A stretch of 12,410 nt of DNA, from the NCBI GenBank assembly GCA_012518155.1, contig JAAYTC010000081.1:1-12410 (forward strand), read 5' to 3'. The stretch comes from Bacteroidales bacterium. Its GTDB lineage: Bacteria > Bacteroidota > Bacteroidia > Bacteroidales > Dysgonomonadaceae. Every line of letters starts with the position of its first letter. Position 1 is the first letter of the stretch. Under the pieces are notes generated by a model. That model was not told the DNA's origin. It worked only from the letters and a program-made list of their open reading frames with translations, and did no database searches. The translations under genes were made by a program, and so were the position numbers. Of this stretch, positions 1 to 7,903 are shown in pieces.

Positions 1-161
1 CATTGGGTGAAGCAACGTACGATTCAAGATGGCCGGGCGGTAGCAACTACACCACCGCACGCGCTTTTGCCGAAAGAACACAACAAAGGCACGAGTTCCT
101 TCCTATCCCGTTGAGAGAGCTCTCCATTAATACTGAACTGGATCAAAACCCGTTGTGGTAA
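1..161 (+). CDS. SusD/RagB-family outer-membrane glycan-binding lipoprotein, C-terminal end only
   Basis: Only the last 52 codons are inside the window; the frame runs from base 3 to the TAA at 159-161. The translated tail has the pattern that ends most SusD/RagB proteins: an Arg/His-rich helix, then 'EFLPIPLRELSIN' and a final 'LDQNPLW'. SusD proteins are surface lipoproteins that sit as a lid on a SusC TonB-dependent transporter and help bind and import oligosaccharides. SusC is therefore expected just upstream of the window. The gene ends 19 bases before the next start, so the downstream genes are probably on the susCD transcript. The glycan it binds cannot be read from this fragment; the lyases downstream point to glycosaminoglycans. 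Confidence 0.88.
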   Translation, partial: LGEATYDSRWPGGSNYTTARAFAERTQQRHEFLPIPLRELSINTELDQNPLW

Positions 162-180
162 TCATAAAAATTAAAATCAG

Positions 181-540
181 ATGAAATATTTATATACAAT
201 CCTATTCTTGATCCCTCTCTTCTTCTTCGCCTCATGCGAAGATATCCTGAAAGAGGTCGATTTTTCCGTCACCACCGAAAAGACGTCCTACGCGACCGGC
301 GAGGAGATCGTGTTCCACTTTGAAAATGCACCCGATTGGGTGACCTTCTATTCCGGCGAAGAGGGGAAAACCTACCCCGACTCGTACGGGGCGAGCATCA
401 AGTCCATCACGAATGAACTCTTCACCTACACCTATAGCTACGGTACCCCGGGGACATACCAAGTGGTTTTCGAGGGGGGAAACACCAATTACGAAGGAAG
501 CAAGGAAAAGACGGTGACACTGACCCTCACGATTAATTAA
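181..540 (+). CDS. Small lipoprotein next to SusD, PKD/Ig-like, possible minimal surface glycan-binding protein
   Basis: This 119-residue protein starts with a lipoprotein signal: a short Lys/Tyr start, a Leu/Ile/Phe core and a lipobox-like FASC with the acceptor Cys at residue 19. Glu and Asp follow the Cys directly, as in Bacteroidota surface-export signals, so exposure on the outer membrane is likely. The mature part is about 100 residues and looks like one beta-sandwich. It has a 'TFYSGEEGKTY' segment around residues 55-65, resembling the N-terminal part of SusD-adjacent lipoproteins annotated DUF5017/PKD-like, and a 'GTYQVVFEGGNTNY' strand pair near residues 91-104. Known surface glycan-binding proteins in this position are usually several times longer. 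It lies 19 bases after susD and 4 bases before the first lyase, which ties it to the locus. Glycan binding is inferred from position and fold-like pattern; no binding site is recognisable. Confidence 0.7.
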   Translation: MKYLYTILFLIPLFFFASCEDILKEVDFSVTTEKTSYATGEEIVFHFENAPDWVTFYSGEEGKTYPDSYGASIKSITNELFTYTYSYGTPGTYQVVFEGGNTNYEGSKEKTVTLTLTIN

Positions 541-544
541 TCGT

Positions 545-3502
545 ATGCAATTATACCGTCTCATACTCTTAGGAATGCTATTCATCGGAACGGGCCTGCT
601 CTCCGCGCAGAGTTTCGAGGGCACGGGCGTGCCAAGCACGGTGACCGCGGTAAACAACACGGGTAACCTGACGTTGAGCCGCGAGTACTTTAAGGACGGG
701 AAACAGTCGCTAGCGTGGAACTGGAACACCGAGAAGGCATCGCTCCTGTTTACCGATACCGAGATCCACGAAGTGGTGAGCTCGTTTGACCAAAGAGGCG
801 GGGTAAAACTCTGGATTTACAACGAAACCCCACTGCCTCACCCTTTGGTTTTTCGATTCCAGGATACGGACAATATCGTCCGGTACATGTTCGAGTTCCA
901 CATGAACTTCACAGGGTGGCGGGCGGCCTGGATTGCGTACAGCGACATGTGGACTCCCGAGGGGGGCAAGACCTCGCCACACGACGTGGTGGCCATGGAG
1001 GTGATAGCCCCGGATAAAGCCCCTGAAGGCAAACTATGGATCGACCGTGTAGAGTTTTCTCATCAAGTGGATGTACGGGCTACTCCCGATGCCCAAATAC
1101 CCGAGAATAACCGCCACTTGAACCGGGAAATTTGGCATTGGGGATTACTCCACAAGTGGGAGCGACAAACACACGATATTCCCATTCCATCGCGTCTTTC
1201 CCCGTTGGAACTGGGGCAACTGAACCTCGTGTACGGGCAGGTAAAAGAGTCATGGAAAAAAGGAGGATTATCCGACAAGGAAAAACAGGAGCAACAACGT
1301 TTTATCTCGCTTTTTGCCATTTCCGACGACAGCAAGAGAGGAGCTCCCCTGATGCAGAAAGACAACACGATACCGGGCGACGTGAATTACGAACAGCTGA
1401 CTAAGCTGCTTGATTTATCGGCCCGCGGATGGTATGCCGACGGCGATGAAAACGCCAAGAACGAGTTCCTGAAGACCGTGCGGTACATGCTCAACCAAGG
1501 GTTCGCGTACGAAAGCGGGATGGGTACCAATCACCATTATGGCTACCCGACGCGGGAACTTTACGGGGCCATCTGGTGGATGGAAGAGGTACTTAGAGAA
1601 GCGGGACTTTGGGATGAAACTCGGCGAGCCGTAACCTACTGGAGCGGCCTTCAAGAAACCCGCCGGCCATACAACAGGTTGCGTGACGAACTTACCGATT
1701 CATGGAACACCTTGACGATCCCGCGGTTAACGTGTGCCCTATGGGCTGATACCGATACCGAGCGATTCAGGGATATGAAAGCTCTCTCTCGCTGGATAAA
1801 CGGATCGCTGCAATATTCACCGGGAACAATAGGCGGTATCAAGGTCGACGGTACAGCATTCCACCATGGGGGACATTATCCCGCGTACTCGGTTCCCGGC
1901 TTGGCTTACTTGGGGAGGTACCTAAGCCACGTGAACAACACTCAATTCACGCTCAACGACGAGTCATTTCAGATTTTGAAGCATGCCCTGCTCTCCCTTG
2001 CCCGCCAATCTAACTTGAGGGATTGGGGCATGGGTGTATCGGGACGGCACCCGTTTAACGGGGCGATCAATAAGAATGGCGTCTTAACCTTTGCCTACGC
2101 GGCAATGGTGCCGCGGGAGACCGATCGAGAGTTGGCAGGGGAATACTTACGGCTAATGGAGGGATTGAGGAAATACTCCCTCGACAACCGCCTGGCGCAA
2201 ACCTTCCGATCAGAGGGTATTACCGCCAATAAGCCTCCCGTGGGATTTCACGTGTACAACTACGCGTCGCAAGGGATCTATCGATACAACGACAAAATGG
2301 TTAGCCTGAAAGGATTTACCCGCAATATCTGGGGAAGCGAGTTATATGCCCGCGACAACCGCTTCGGGAGATACCAAAGCTACGGTTCAATCCAGATCAT
2401 CGGCACCCGCTCCCCGAAAGCGATAAACGGCGAGCGCCCGGTCACTGAAGAGGCGAGCAGGTATCGCGAGGAGGGTTGGGATTGGAACAGGAACCCGGGG
2501 ACTACCACCATCCATCTCCCGTTGGATTTGTTAGAGTCACCGCTCCCCGGAAGTGACATGCTGCGTCAACCGGAATCGTTCGCGGGCGCGTCTCGTTTAA
2601 ACGATGGAGAGTTTGGCATGTTTGCCATGAAGCTGAGTGAACGTGATAGGGAACGCTTTACACCTTCGTTCCATGCCCGTAAATCGACTTTCGCCTTTGG
2701 AAATAAAATCATCGCCCTCGGCTCGGCTATCGGAAATGATAACGAAGAGTTTCCTACCGAAACCACCCTCTTCCAGCAAGCATTGCTAAAAGAAAACGAA
2801 GCAATCACACTGAATCAGAAAAAAATAACCGCCTTCCCTTATCGAGAAGCCGCGGGCGAAGAGAGGGGCGACGATCTATTGATCGAGAGCCTGACGGGCG
2901 AGCTCTACTATATCCCGGTCGGACAACCGCTGGTGATCGAAAAAAAATCGCAAGATTCGAAAGAAAATAAGCGAATGAAGCCTACTCAAGGTAACTTCGC
3001 CACAGCCTATATAAATCACGGGCCGGCCCCGAGCGGCGCATCGTACGAGTACATGATCGTGATGGATGCCTCCCGTTCACAACAAAGGGCCTTACGAAGA
3101 GGCAACACCGGTTACTCCGTGCTGCGGCACGACTCCGCGGCGCATGTCGTAAAGGACGTGGCAAGCAACGTGACGGGCTACGCGGTGTTCGACAAATTGA
3201 CGAACAACGACGATAAGCACCTCGTGGCGAGTGACGAGGAGCTGATGGTAATGATTCAACCAAGCGAGAACCAGCTTCGGGTAAGCGTCTGCGATCCTGA
3301 TCTGCACTTGGGAGAATACAGCTACACCACCTCGAGAGAGAGCCAACCGGTGACCAAACAGATCACCCTGAAAGGGAAATACGCGGCGGTAAATAATGAT
3401 GTTCCCTCCCTTACGATACAAGTGTCAGGAGACAACACGATTATTTCCGTCACGTGCCAACACGGAATCCCGGTGGAGTTCACGCTCGAGAGGATCAATT
3501 AA
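545..3502 (+). CDS. Polysaccharide lyase family 8, chondroitin sulfate ABC-type lyase (first copy)
   Basis: The enzyme cuts chondroitin/dermatan sulfate by beta-elimination, leaving a 4,5-unsaturated uronate at the new non-reducing end. The 985 residues are close to Proteus vulgaris chondroitinase ABC I (about 1,020). Residues 1-21 form a type I signal peptide ending LLSA before QS; there is no lipobox, so it is probably periplasmic. An N-terminal beta-sandwich (about 23-185, with 'FTGWRAAW') is followed by the alpha-helical catalytic domain (about 195-570) and C-terminal beta-sandwiches (about 580-985, with 'EEGWDWNR' and 'ASYEYM'). Alignment from memory to chondroitinase ABC I His501, Tyr508, Arg560 and Glu653 gives His441 and Tyr448 (in 'HHGGHYPAY'), Arg501 (in 'SGRHPF') and Glu599 (in 'WGSELY'), so the active site looks intact. 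It starts 4 bases after the small lipoprotein gene and ends 38 bases before GH88. Endo or exo mode cannot be told from sequence. Confidence 0.95.
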   Translation: MQLYRLILLGMLFIGTGLLSAQSFEGTGVPSTVTAVNNTGNLTLSREYFKDGKQSLAWNWNTEKASLLFTDTEIHEVVSSFDQRGGVKLWIYNETPLPHPLVFRFQDTDNIVRYMFEFHMNFTGWRAAWIAYSDMWTPEGGKTSPHDVVAMEVIAPDKAPEGKLWIDRVEFSHQVDVRATPDAQIPENNRHLNREIWHWGLLHKWERQTHDIPIPSRLSPLELGQLNLVYGQVKESWKKGGLSDKEKQEQQRFISLFAISDDSKRGAPLMQKDNTIPGDVNYEQLTKLLDLSARGWYADGDENAKNEFLKTVRYMLNQGFAYESGMGTNHHYGYPTRELYGAIWWMEEVLREAGLWDETRRAVTYWSGLQETRRPYNRLRDELTDSWNTLTIPRLTCALWADTDTERFRDMKALSRWINGSLQYSPGTIGGIKVDGTAFHHGGHYPAYSVPGLAYLGRYLSHVNNTQFTLNDESFQILKHALLSLARQSNLRDWGMGVSGRHPFNGAINKNGVLTFAYAAMVPRETDRELAGEYLRLMEGLRKYSLDNRLAQTFRSEGITANKPPVGFHVYNYASQGIYRYNDKMVSLKGFTRNIWGSELYARDNRFGRYQSYGSIQIIGTRSPKAINGERPVTEEASRYREEGWDWNRNPGTTTIHLPLDLLESPLPGSDMLRQPESFAGASRLNDGEFGMFAMKLSERDRERFTPSFHARKSTFAFGNKIIALGSAIGNDNEEFPTETTLFQQALLKENEAITLNQKKITAFPYREAAGEERGDDLLIESLTGELYYIPVGQPLVIEKKSQDSKENKRMKPTQGNFATAYINHGPAPSGASYEYMIVMDASRSQQRALRRGNTGYSVLRHDSAAHVVKDVASNVTGYAVFDKLTNNDDKHLVASDEELMVMIQPSENQLRVSVCDPDLHLGEYSYTTSRESQPVTKQITLKGKYAAVNNDVPSLTIQVSGDNTIISVTCQHGIPVEFTLERIN

Positions 3503-3540
3503 ACTCAATCAAAAAAAATATAAAAAAAACATCCATAAAA
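3503..3540 (+). promoter_or_regulatory. A-rich leader before the GH88 gene
   Basis: The 38-base spacer is almost all A/T and contains two runs of eight A (3511-3518 and 3522-3529). It has no Shine-Dalgarno sequence. A-rich, unstructured leaders are common in well-translated Bacteroidota genes, so this most likely serves as the ribosome-loading region for GH88. No promoter of the TAnnTTTG type is visible, which supports read-through from the lyase gene. Confidence 0.45.
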
Positions 3541-4752
3541 ATGAGAAAGTTTACGATATTCCTATCCCTAGCAGCCCTGTTGGCCGCCTGCACGGGAAAC
3601 GACGAGAAAAGACAAGAAGCCGGTAACACCGATCTTTTCTCGGAAGCAATAAAAACGGCGGAAGCCCAGATCGGGTATCAGGTGAAAGTAATCGAAGAGT
3701 CCGGCAAGATATTAAACGCCCGCACCATCGAGAATGGACACGTGCAGTACATTTCTAGACAGGACTGGACGAGCGGTTTTTTCCCGGGGACGATGTTTTA
3801 CATGTACGATCTCACGAAAGATCCAAAGTGGCTCGACGTGGGCGTGAAGTATACCGAAGACCTGGATACCATCAAACACCTGAAATGGCACCACGACGTG
3901 GGATTCATGATCGATTGCAGCTTCGGGAACGCGCTGCGGGTGACCAACAACGACGCTTACAAGGAGGTGATAATTGAAGCAGCCAACTCGCTCTCCACGA
4001 GGTTTCGCCCGGCTGCCGGTGTGATCCAGAGCTGGGACGAAGATAGGGGATGGCAGGCAGAACGGGGCTGGATGTGCCCGGTAATTATCGATAACATGAT
4101 GAACCTCGAGCTGCTGTTTAAGGCTACCGAGTTCTCGGGCGACTCCACCTACTACAACATCGCCGTTTCGCACGCGAACAACACGATGAAACATCATTAC
4201 AGAGACGATTGGAGTTGCTACCACGTGGTAGATTACGACAAGGAACAAGGGGGAGTACGAAGTAAGCAGAATGCCCAGGGCTACGCGCACGAATCAGCGT
4301 GGGCAAGAGGACAAGCATGGGGCTTGTACGGGTTCGCGGTGTCTTATCGATACACGGGCGACGAACGTTACCTCGAAATGGCCGATAACATTTACAATTT
4401 CATCTTTACCCACCAAAATCTCCCGGACGACCTCGTTCCCTACTGGGATTTTAACGCGCCCAATATCCCGAACGAGCCACGTGATGCGTCGGCAGCCGCT
4501 ATCGCCGCTTCGGCACTGTACGAGCTGGTGAAGTTTGGAAAAGAGGAGTATCGCCAAACGGCCGATCAAATCATGGCCTCCCTCGCGAGCGATTCGTATA
4601 AAGCCCTCGTGGGAACCAACGGGAACTTCCTGCTGAGGCACTCCGTGGGAAGCATCCCGCACGATAACGAAATTGATGTCCCGCTGAATTACGCCGATTA
4701 CTATTTCCTGGAGGCACTTACCCGTAAAATGCGCCAAGAAGGTACGCTCTAA
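3541..4752 (+). CDS. GH88 unsaturated glucuronyl hydrolase, predicted lipoprotein
   Basis: GH88 enzymes hydrate the double bond of the unsaturated uronate made by lyases, which splits the disaccharide into an amino sugar and 5-dehydro-4-deoxy-glucuronate. The product is 403 residues, normal for the family. Asp119 in 'HHDVGFM' and Asp184 in 'IIDNMMN' match the two catalytic aspartates (Asp88 and Asp149) of the Bacillus enzyme, with similar spacing. Further family signatures are 'ESAWARGQAWGLYG' and 'PRDASAAAIAASALYEL', typical of the alpha6/alpha6 barrel. The start at 3541 is preferred over an in-frame ATG at 3454 because it gives a clean lipoprotein signal (LLAAC, Cys17) and avoids a 49-base overlap with the lyase gene. 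After the Cys come Thr-Gly-Asn-Asp-Glu, a weak surface-export signal, so the membrane face is uncertain. It lies between two PL8 genes and would act on the products of both. Confidence 0.94.
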   Translation: MRKFTIFLSLAALLAACTGNDEKRQEAGNTDLFSEAIKTAEAQIGYQVKVIEESGKILNARTIENGHVQYISRQDWTSGFFPGTMFYMYDLTKDPKWLDVGVKYTEDLDTIKHLKWHHDVGFMIDCSFGNALRVTNNDAYKEVIIEAANSLSTRFRPAAGVIQSWDEDRGWQAERGWMCPVIIDNMMNLELLFKATEFSGDSTYYNIAVSHANNTMKHHYRDDWSCYHVVDYDKEQGGVRSKQNAQGYAHESAWARGQAWGLYGFAVSYRYTGDERYLEMADNIYNFIFTHQNLPDDLVPYWDFNAPNIPNEPRDASAAAIAASALYELVKFGKEEYRQTADQIMASLASDSYKALVGTNGNFLLRHSVGSIPHDNEIDVPLNYADYYFLEALTRKMRQEGTL

Positions 4753-4765
4753 ATAGGGCACAGAA

Positions 4766-4781
4766 ATGAAACAATGAAACA
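4766..4781 (+). repeat. Tandem ATGAAACA repeat at the second lyase start
   Basis: ATGAAACA occurs twice without a gap, at 4766-4773 and 4774-4781. The second ATG is the lyase start. The first opens a three-codon frame (Met-Lys-Gln) whose TGA at 4775-4777 overlaps the real start codon. This could be a trivial duplication, or could allow stop-restart coupling. Confidence 0.5.
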
Positions 4782-7700
4782 AACGCTGCTACTTTTCTTG
4801 AGTTTGTTGTCCTTGGGAGTTTCTTACTCTCGAGACTTTATAGAGTTCAACCACGAGGCCATTTTCTCGTTCGAGGTGCCCGATCCCCGGACGAGTCACG
4901 ACGCCCGTTCTACGTTATCCCTTTCGCCGAATCATTACAAGCACCGGAAACACAGCCTTAAATGGTCGTGGAACAGTCCCGATTCCTATTGGAGCATCCG
5001 TGAGGCAATCGATTACGTTGCCCCGCGTACCGATTCCGACCCGCGGATCTCCACGTTCGTGTTCTGGATCTATTCCACCGAGCCGATCCCAAACAATACC
5101 CTCAAGGTAGAGTTCTTGAAAGAGGGCAGGGTAACGTCTTACTTTGAATATAGATTGGACTTCAAGGGCTGGAGAGGGGCATGGGTAGCGTTCGACAGGG
5201 ATATGACGGGGAAACCCGAAGAGGGAATGGACGAGGTGCGTTTCTCGGTTCCCGACATGAAGGAGGGCACACTTTTTTTTGACCACGTGATCCTCTCCAC
5301 GATGCAAGACGCCCGGCATCACACGGCCGATTTTCAAGCTCCTTTTATAAACAAGGATACCCGTAATCATTGGCTTATTTTAAACAAGTCGTGGAACAAG
5401 GAGTTTTCTTTACCCCTGATGCTTCCGACGAAAAAGGAGGTGAACGATCTGGCCAAAATCGAGAGCCGATTGAAGGAGCACCTCCTGGGAGCCCGTACCC
5501 ACCGACCGCTATCCACCCTCAGGAAGGAAGTAGCGAACTACAAAATCACGGAGAATCCCGACGGAACGATTCGTGGCGTACCGCTCTTTTTCGAGCGATT
5601 CGGCGAAACCTACGCGATGTTCGGGGCAGACCGATACAATCGACTCTACAACAACATCATGGGGTTGAAGAAATTCAACGCTACCCTCCTACATCTCTCC
5701 GTGGCCTACCACCGGACAAACGACGAAGAGACACAACAGGAGATCGAAGGGCTCTTTGTCAAGATGATCCGTCACATGTTGGACCAAGGGTTTCAAGCAG
5801 GCAGCGCGATGGGGACCTTGCATCATTTGGGATACAGCATGCGCGATTATTACCCCGCACTCTTCCTGATGTCGGAATCCCTGGAACGACACGACCTCCG
5901 GGCACCCATGCAACAAGCCATGGAGTGGTTCGCGGGAACCGGCGAGGTACGCGAAAAACCAACTCTTCCGGGAATGGATGTGGACACCTTCAACACCAAC
6001 CTGATTGCTCGGCTCACCAGCATACTCATGATCGAGTCGCTGCCGGAGAAAACGCGCTACCTACACGCGTTCAACCGGTGGTTAGAAAATGGGTACCAGT
6101 ACGCGGAAGGTACGCGGGGCACGTTCAAGATAGACGGCACCATGTTTCACCACCGCCACAACTATCCGGCCTACGCGATCGGAGGGCTACAGGGAGCAGT
6201 AGAGGCGATTTACCTGCTGCGGGATACCGATTTCAACATATCGGAGCAGAGCCACCGGATATTAAAAAATGCATTATTATCGATGCGGATCTATTGCAAT
6301 CTTCGCACCTGGCCCTTATCTTTGTCGGGACGACACCCGGATGGCGAGGGACAACTTGTACCCGAGTATTTTGGATTGCTTGCCTTTGCAGGTTCTCCAG
6401 ACGGTGAAGAGGAGATCGACACTGAACTGGCCGAGGCATACCTCAGGCTAGTGGATGGCGTCACGGATCAATCACGAAAATTGATGGACATGGGTTTCTC
6501 CCCGGAAAAATCACCCGCGGGGAATTGGACATTTAACTACTCCAACCTCAACGTGCACCGGCGAGGCGACTGGATGGTCTCCGTGATGGGACACAGCCGC
6601 TACCTCTGGTCGACCGAGGGTTACCGCGGCGAGAACCTCTTCGGGAGGTATATGACGCACGGAGCCTTACAAATCCTGGGCACGGGCGACCCCATCTCGA
6701 ACGAGGGATCGGGATTCCGACAGGAGGGATGGGATTGGAACCACTTCCCAGGAACTACCGCCACGGTACTCCCCATTGCACAACTCAAGGCGGACGTGAA
6801 AAACGTGGACGACGTATCGGGATTTGAAGAGATGCTCCTCTCGGACGAGTCTTTTTCAGGCGGCATCTCCCTCAATCAAGAACAAGGTGCTTTCGGGATG
6901 AAGCTCCACGAACACGATAAATACAATGGCTCGCTGCGCGCCAGAAAATCGGTCTTCTTCTTCAACAACCGGGTGGTGGCCCTCGGTAGCAACATCGTGT
7001 CGGACTTGCCCGAGGAGACCCACACCACGCTGTTTCAAGTATACCTGGAAGAAGAAGACAAACCCTTCTTCTTGGATGGGAATAAGAACAGTCGCTTTCC
7101 CTACCGGAAATCCCTCTCGTCGAGCAAGGTAAACGTCTTGTCGGACGGTCACGATAACCTCTTCTTTATCAATCGGGGCGACGTGGTGTTCAAGAAAGAG
7201 GAGCAGCACTCGTTCCACGAAGAGACCGGCCTCCCTACTAAAAACAAGTTTGCCTTGGCATCGATCAATCATGGCTCCAGTCCCGGCAACAGTGCCTACG
7301 AGTACATGATCCTAGTGCAACCTGAAGCGATCGAGAGAGAGCGCACGTACGAGGACGCCCTCGCGGGCAACCTCCCGTACATCGTGCAACAGCACGACTC
7401 CCTGGCGCACGTGGTGACGGACCGGGAGACAGGCACCACGAGCTACGTTCTTTTTGAAGCGGGCGAAGTGGCCGCGAATGGCCCGCTCCTTCACGTGAAC
7501 TATCCCGCCCTCGTCATGAGCCGTGAAATAGACAGAGAAAAACTTCTCCTTGCCGCGTGCGACCCGGACTTGCGATTTTATGAAGGGCCGGCCGATGAAG
7601 TGTACGACGAGGAAGGGAATAGGAAAGAGCGAAGCGTTTACTCGAGGGAGTGGATCAACAACCCTTCCGGTAAATCATTCTTGAAAGTGACCCTAGACGG

Positions 7701-7830
7701 CCACTGGAAATTGGCCGCGATAACGCCTTACGCGAAGGTGGTGAAATCGGAGTACGGCCAAACCACCCTCGAGTTTGAATGCCAACACGGGTTATCGCGC
7801 GAAGTATTGCTCCTGCGCGTGGACCAATGA
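4774..7830 (+). CDS. Polysaccharide lyase family 8, chondroitin sulfate ABC-type lyase (second, divergent copy)
   Basis: This 1,018-residue protein has the same build as the first lyase but is clearly divergent from it. A signal peptide without lipobox (about residues 1-19, ending GVSYS) suggests a periplasmic enzyme. The N-terminal beta-sandwich carries 'LDFKGWRGAWVAFDRDM', close to the Proteus chondroitinase ABC I region. The catalytic residues are all present: His460 and Tyr467 (in 'HHRHNYPAY'), Arg520 (in 'SGRHPD') and Glu615 (in 'WSTEGY'). The C-terminal part has 'QEGWDWNHFPGTT', 'SAYEYMIL' and a final 'FECQHGLSREVLLL'. Compared with copy one, the residues around the catalytic His (RHN against GGH) and after the Arg (HPDGEGQ against HPFNGA) differ. 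A difference in chain-end or sulfation preference is therefore plausible but not shown. It starts 21 bases after GH88 and is followed by a 73-base spacer before the sulfatases. Confidence 0.95.
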   Translation: MKQTLLLFLSLLSLGVSYSRDFIEFNHEAIFSFEVPDPRTSHDARSTLSLSPNHYKHRKHSLKWSWNSPDSYWSIREAIDYVAPRTDSDPRISTFVFWIYSTEPIPNNTLKVEFLKEGRVTSYFEYRLDFKGWRGAWVAFDRDMTGKPEEGMDEVRFSVPDMKEGTLFFDHVILSTMQDARHHTADFQAPFINKDTRNHWLILNKSWNKEFSLPLMLPTKKEVNDLAKIESRLKEHLLGARTHRPLSTLRKEVANYKITENPDGTIRGVPLFFERFGETYAMFGADRYNRLYNNIMGLKKFNATLLHLSVAYHRTNDEETQQEIEGLFVKMIRHMLDQGFQAGSAMGTLHHLGYSMRDYYPALFLMSESLERHDLRAPMQQAMEWFAGTGEVREKPTLPGMDVDTFNTNLIARLTSILMIESLPEKTRYLHAFNRWLENGYQYAEGTRGTFKIDGTMFHHRHNYPAYAIGGLQGAVEAIYLLRDTDFNISEQSHRILKNALLSMRIYCNLRTWPLSLSGRHPDGEGQLVPEYFGLLAFAGSPDGEEEIDTELAEAYLRLVDGVTDQSRKLMDMGFSPEKSPAGNWTFNYSNLNVHRRGDWMVSVMGHSRYLWSTEGYRGENLFGRYMTHGALQILGTGDPISNEGSGFRQEGWDWNHFPGTTATVLPIAQLKADVKNVDDVSGFEEMLLSDESFSGGISLNQEQGAFGMKLHEHDKYNGSLRARKSVFFFNNRVVALGSNIVSDLPEETHTTLFQVYLEEEDKPFFLDGNKNSRFPYRKSLSSSKVNVLSDGHDNLFFINRGDVVFKKEEQHSFHEETGLPTKNKFALASINHGSSPGNSAYEYMILVQPEAIERERTYEDALAGNLPYIVQQHDSLAHVVTDRETGTTSYVLFEAGEVAANGPLLHVNYPALVMSREIDREKLLLAACDPDLRFYEGPADEVYDEEGNRKERSVYSREWINNPSGKSFLKVTLDGHWKLAAITPYAKVVKSEYGQTTLEFECQHGLSREVLLLRVDQ

Positions 7831-7903
7831 ACCGGGAGCGGAGCATAAGACATCGCTGCCTCCGGAGGAAACGATGGGCACTGCCCACTAAATTCAAAGA
7901 AGT
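7831..7903 (+). other. Structured spacer between the second lyase and the sulfatases
   Basis: This 73-base spacer is the longest inside the main gene run. It holds a tandem GGAGC (7835-7844) and a perfect 10-base palindrome CCTCCGGAGG (7859-7868). CATCG (7851-7855) can pair with CGATG (7872-7876) around that palindrome. A second palindrome, TGGGCA-C-TGCCCA, spans 7875-7887. No T-run follows, so this does not look like an ordinary intrinsic terminator, and no TAnnTTTG promoter is visible. An RNA processing or stability element that sets lyase and sulfatase mRNA levels apart is one reading; chance GC-rich palindromes are another. Confidence 0.4.

Noticed and set aside
232..729. A 165-codon minus-strand frame spanning the small lipoprotein and the lyase start
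   Set aside because: It crosses two well-supported plus-strand genes and shows no signal peptide, domain or promoter.
3454..3540. Earlier in-frame start for the GH88 gene
   Set aside because: It would overlap the first lyase by 49 bases and bury the lipoprotein signal inside the protein; the ATG at 3541 gives a clean signal sequence.
5370..6407. A 345-codon open frame on the plus strand in another phase
   Set aside because: It overlaps the second lyase across its catalytic domain. The product is Arg/Pro/His-rich and low in hydrophobic residues, typical of an out-of-phase reading.
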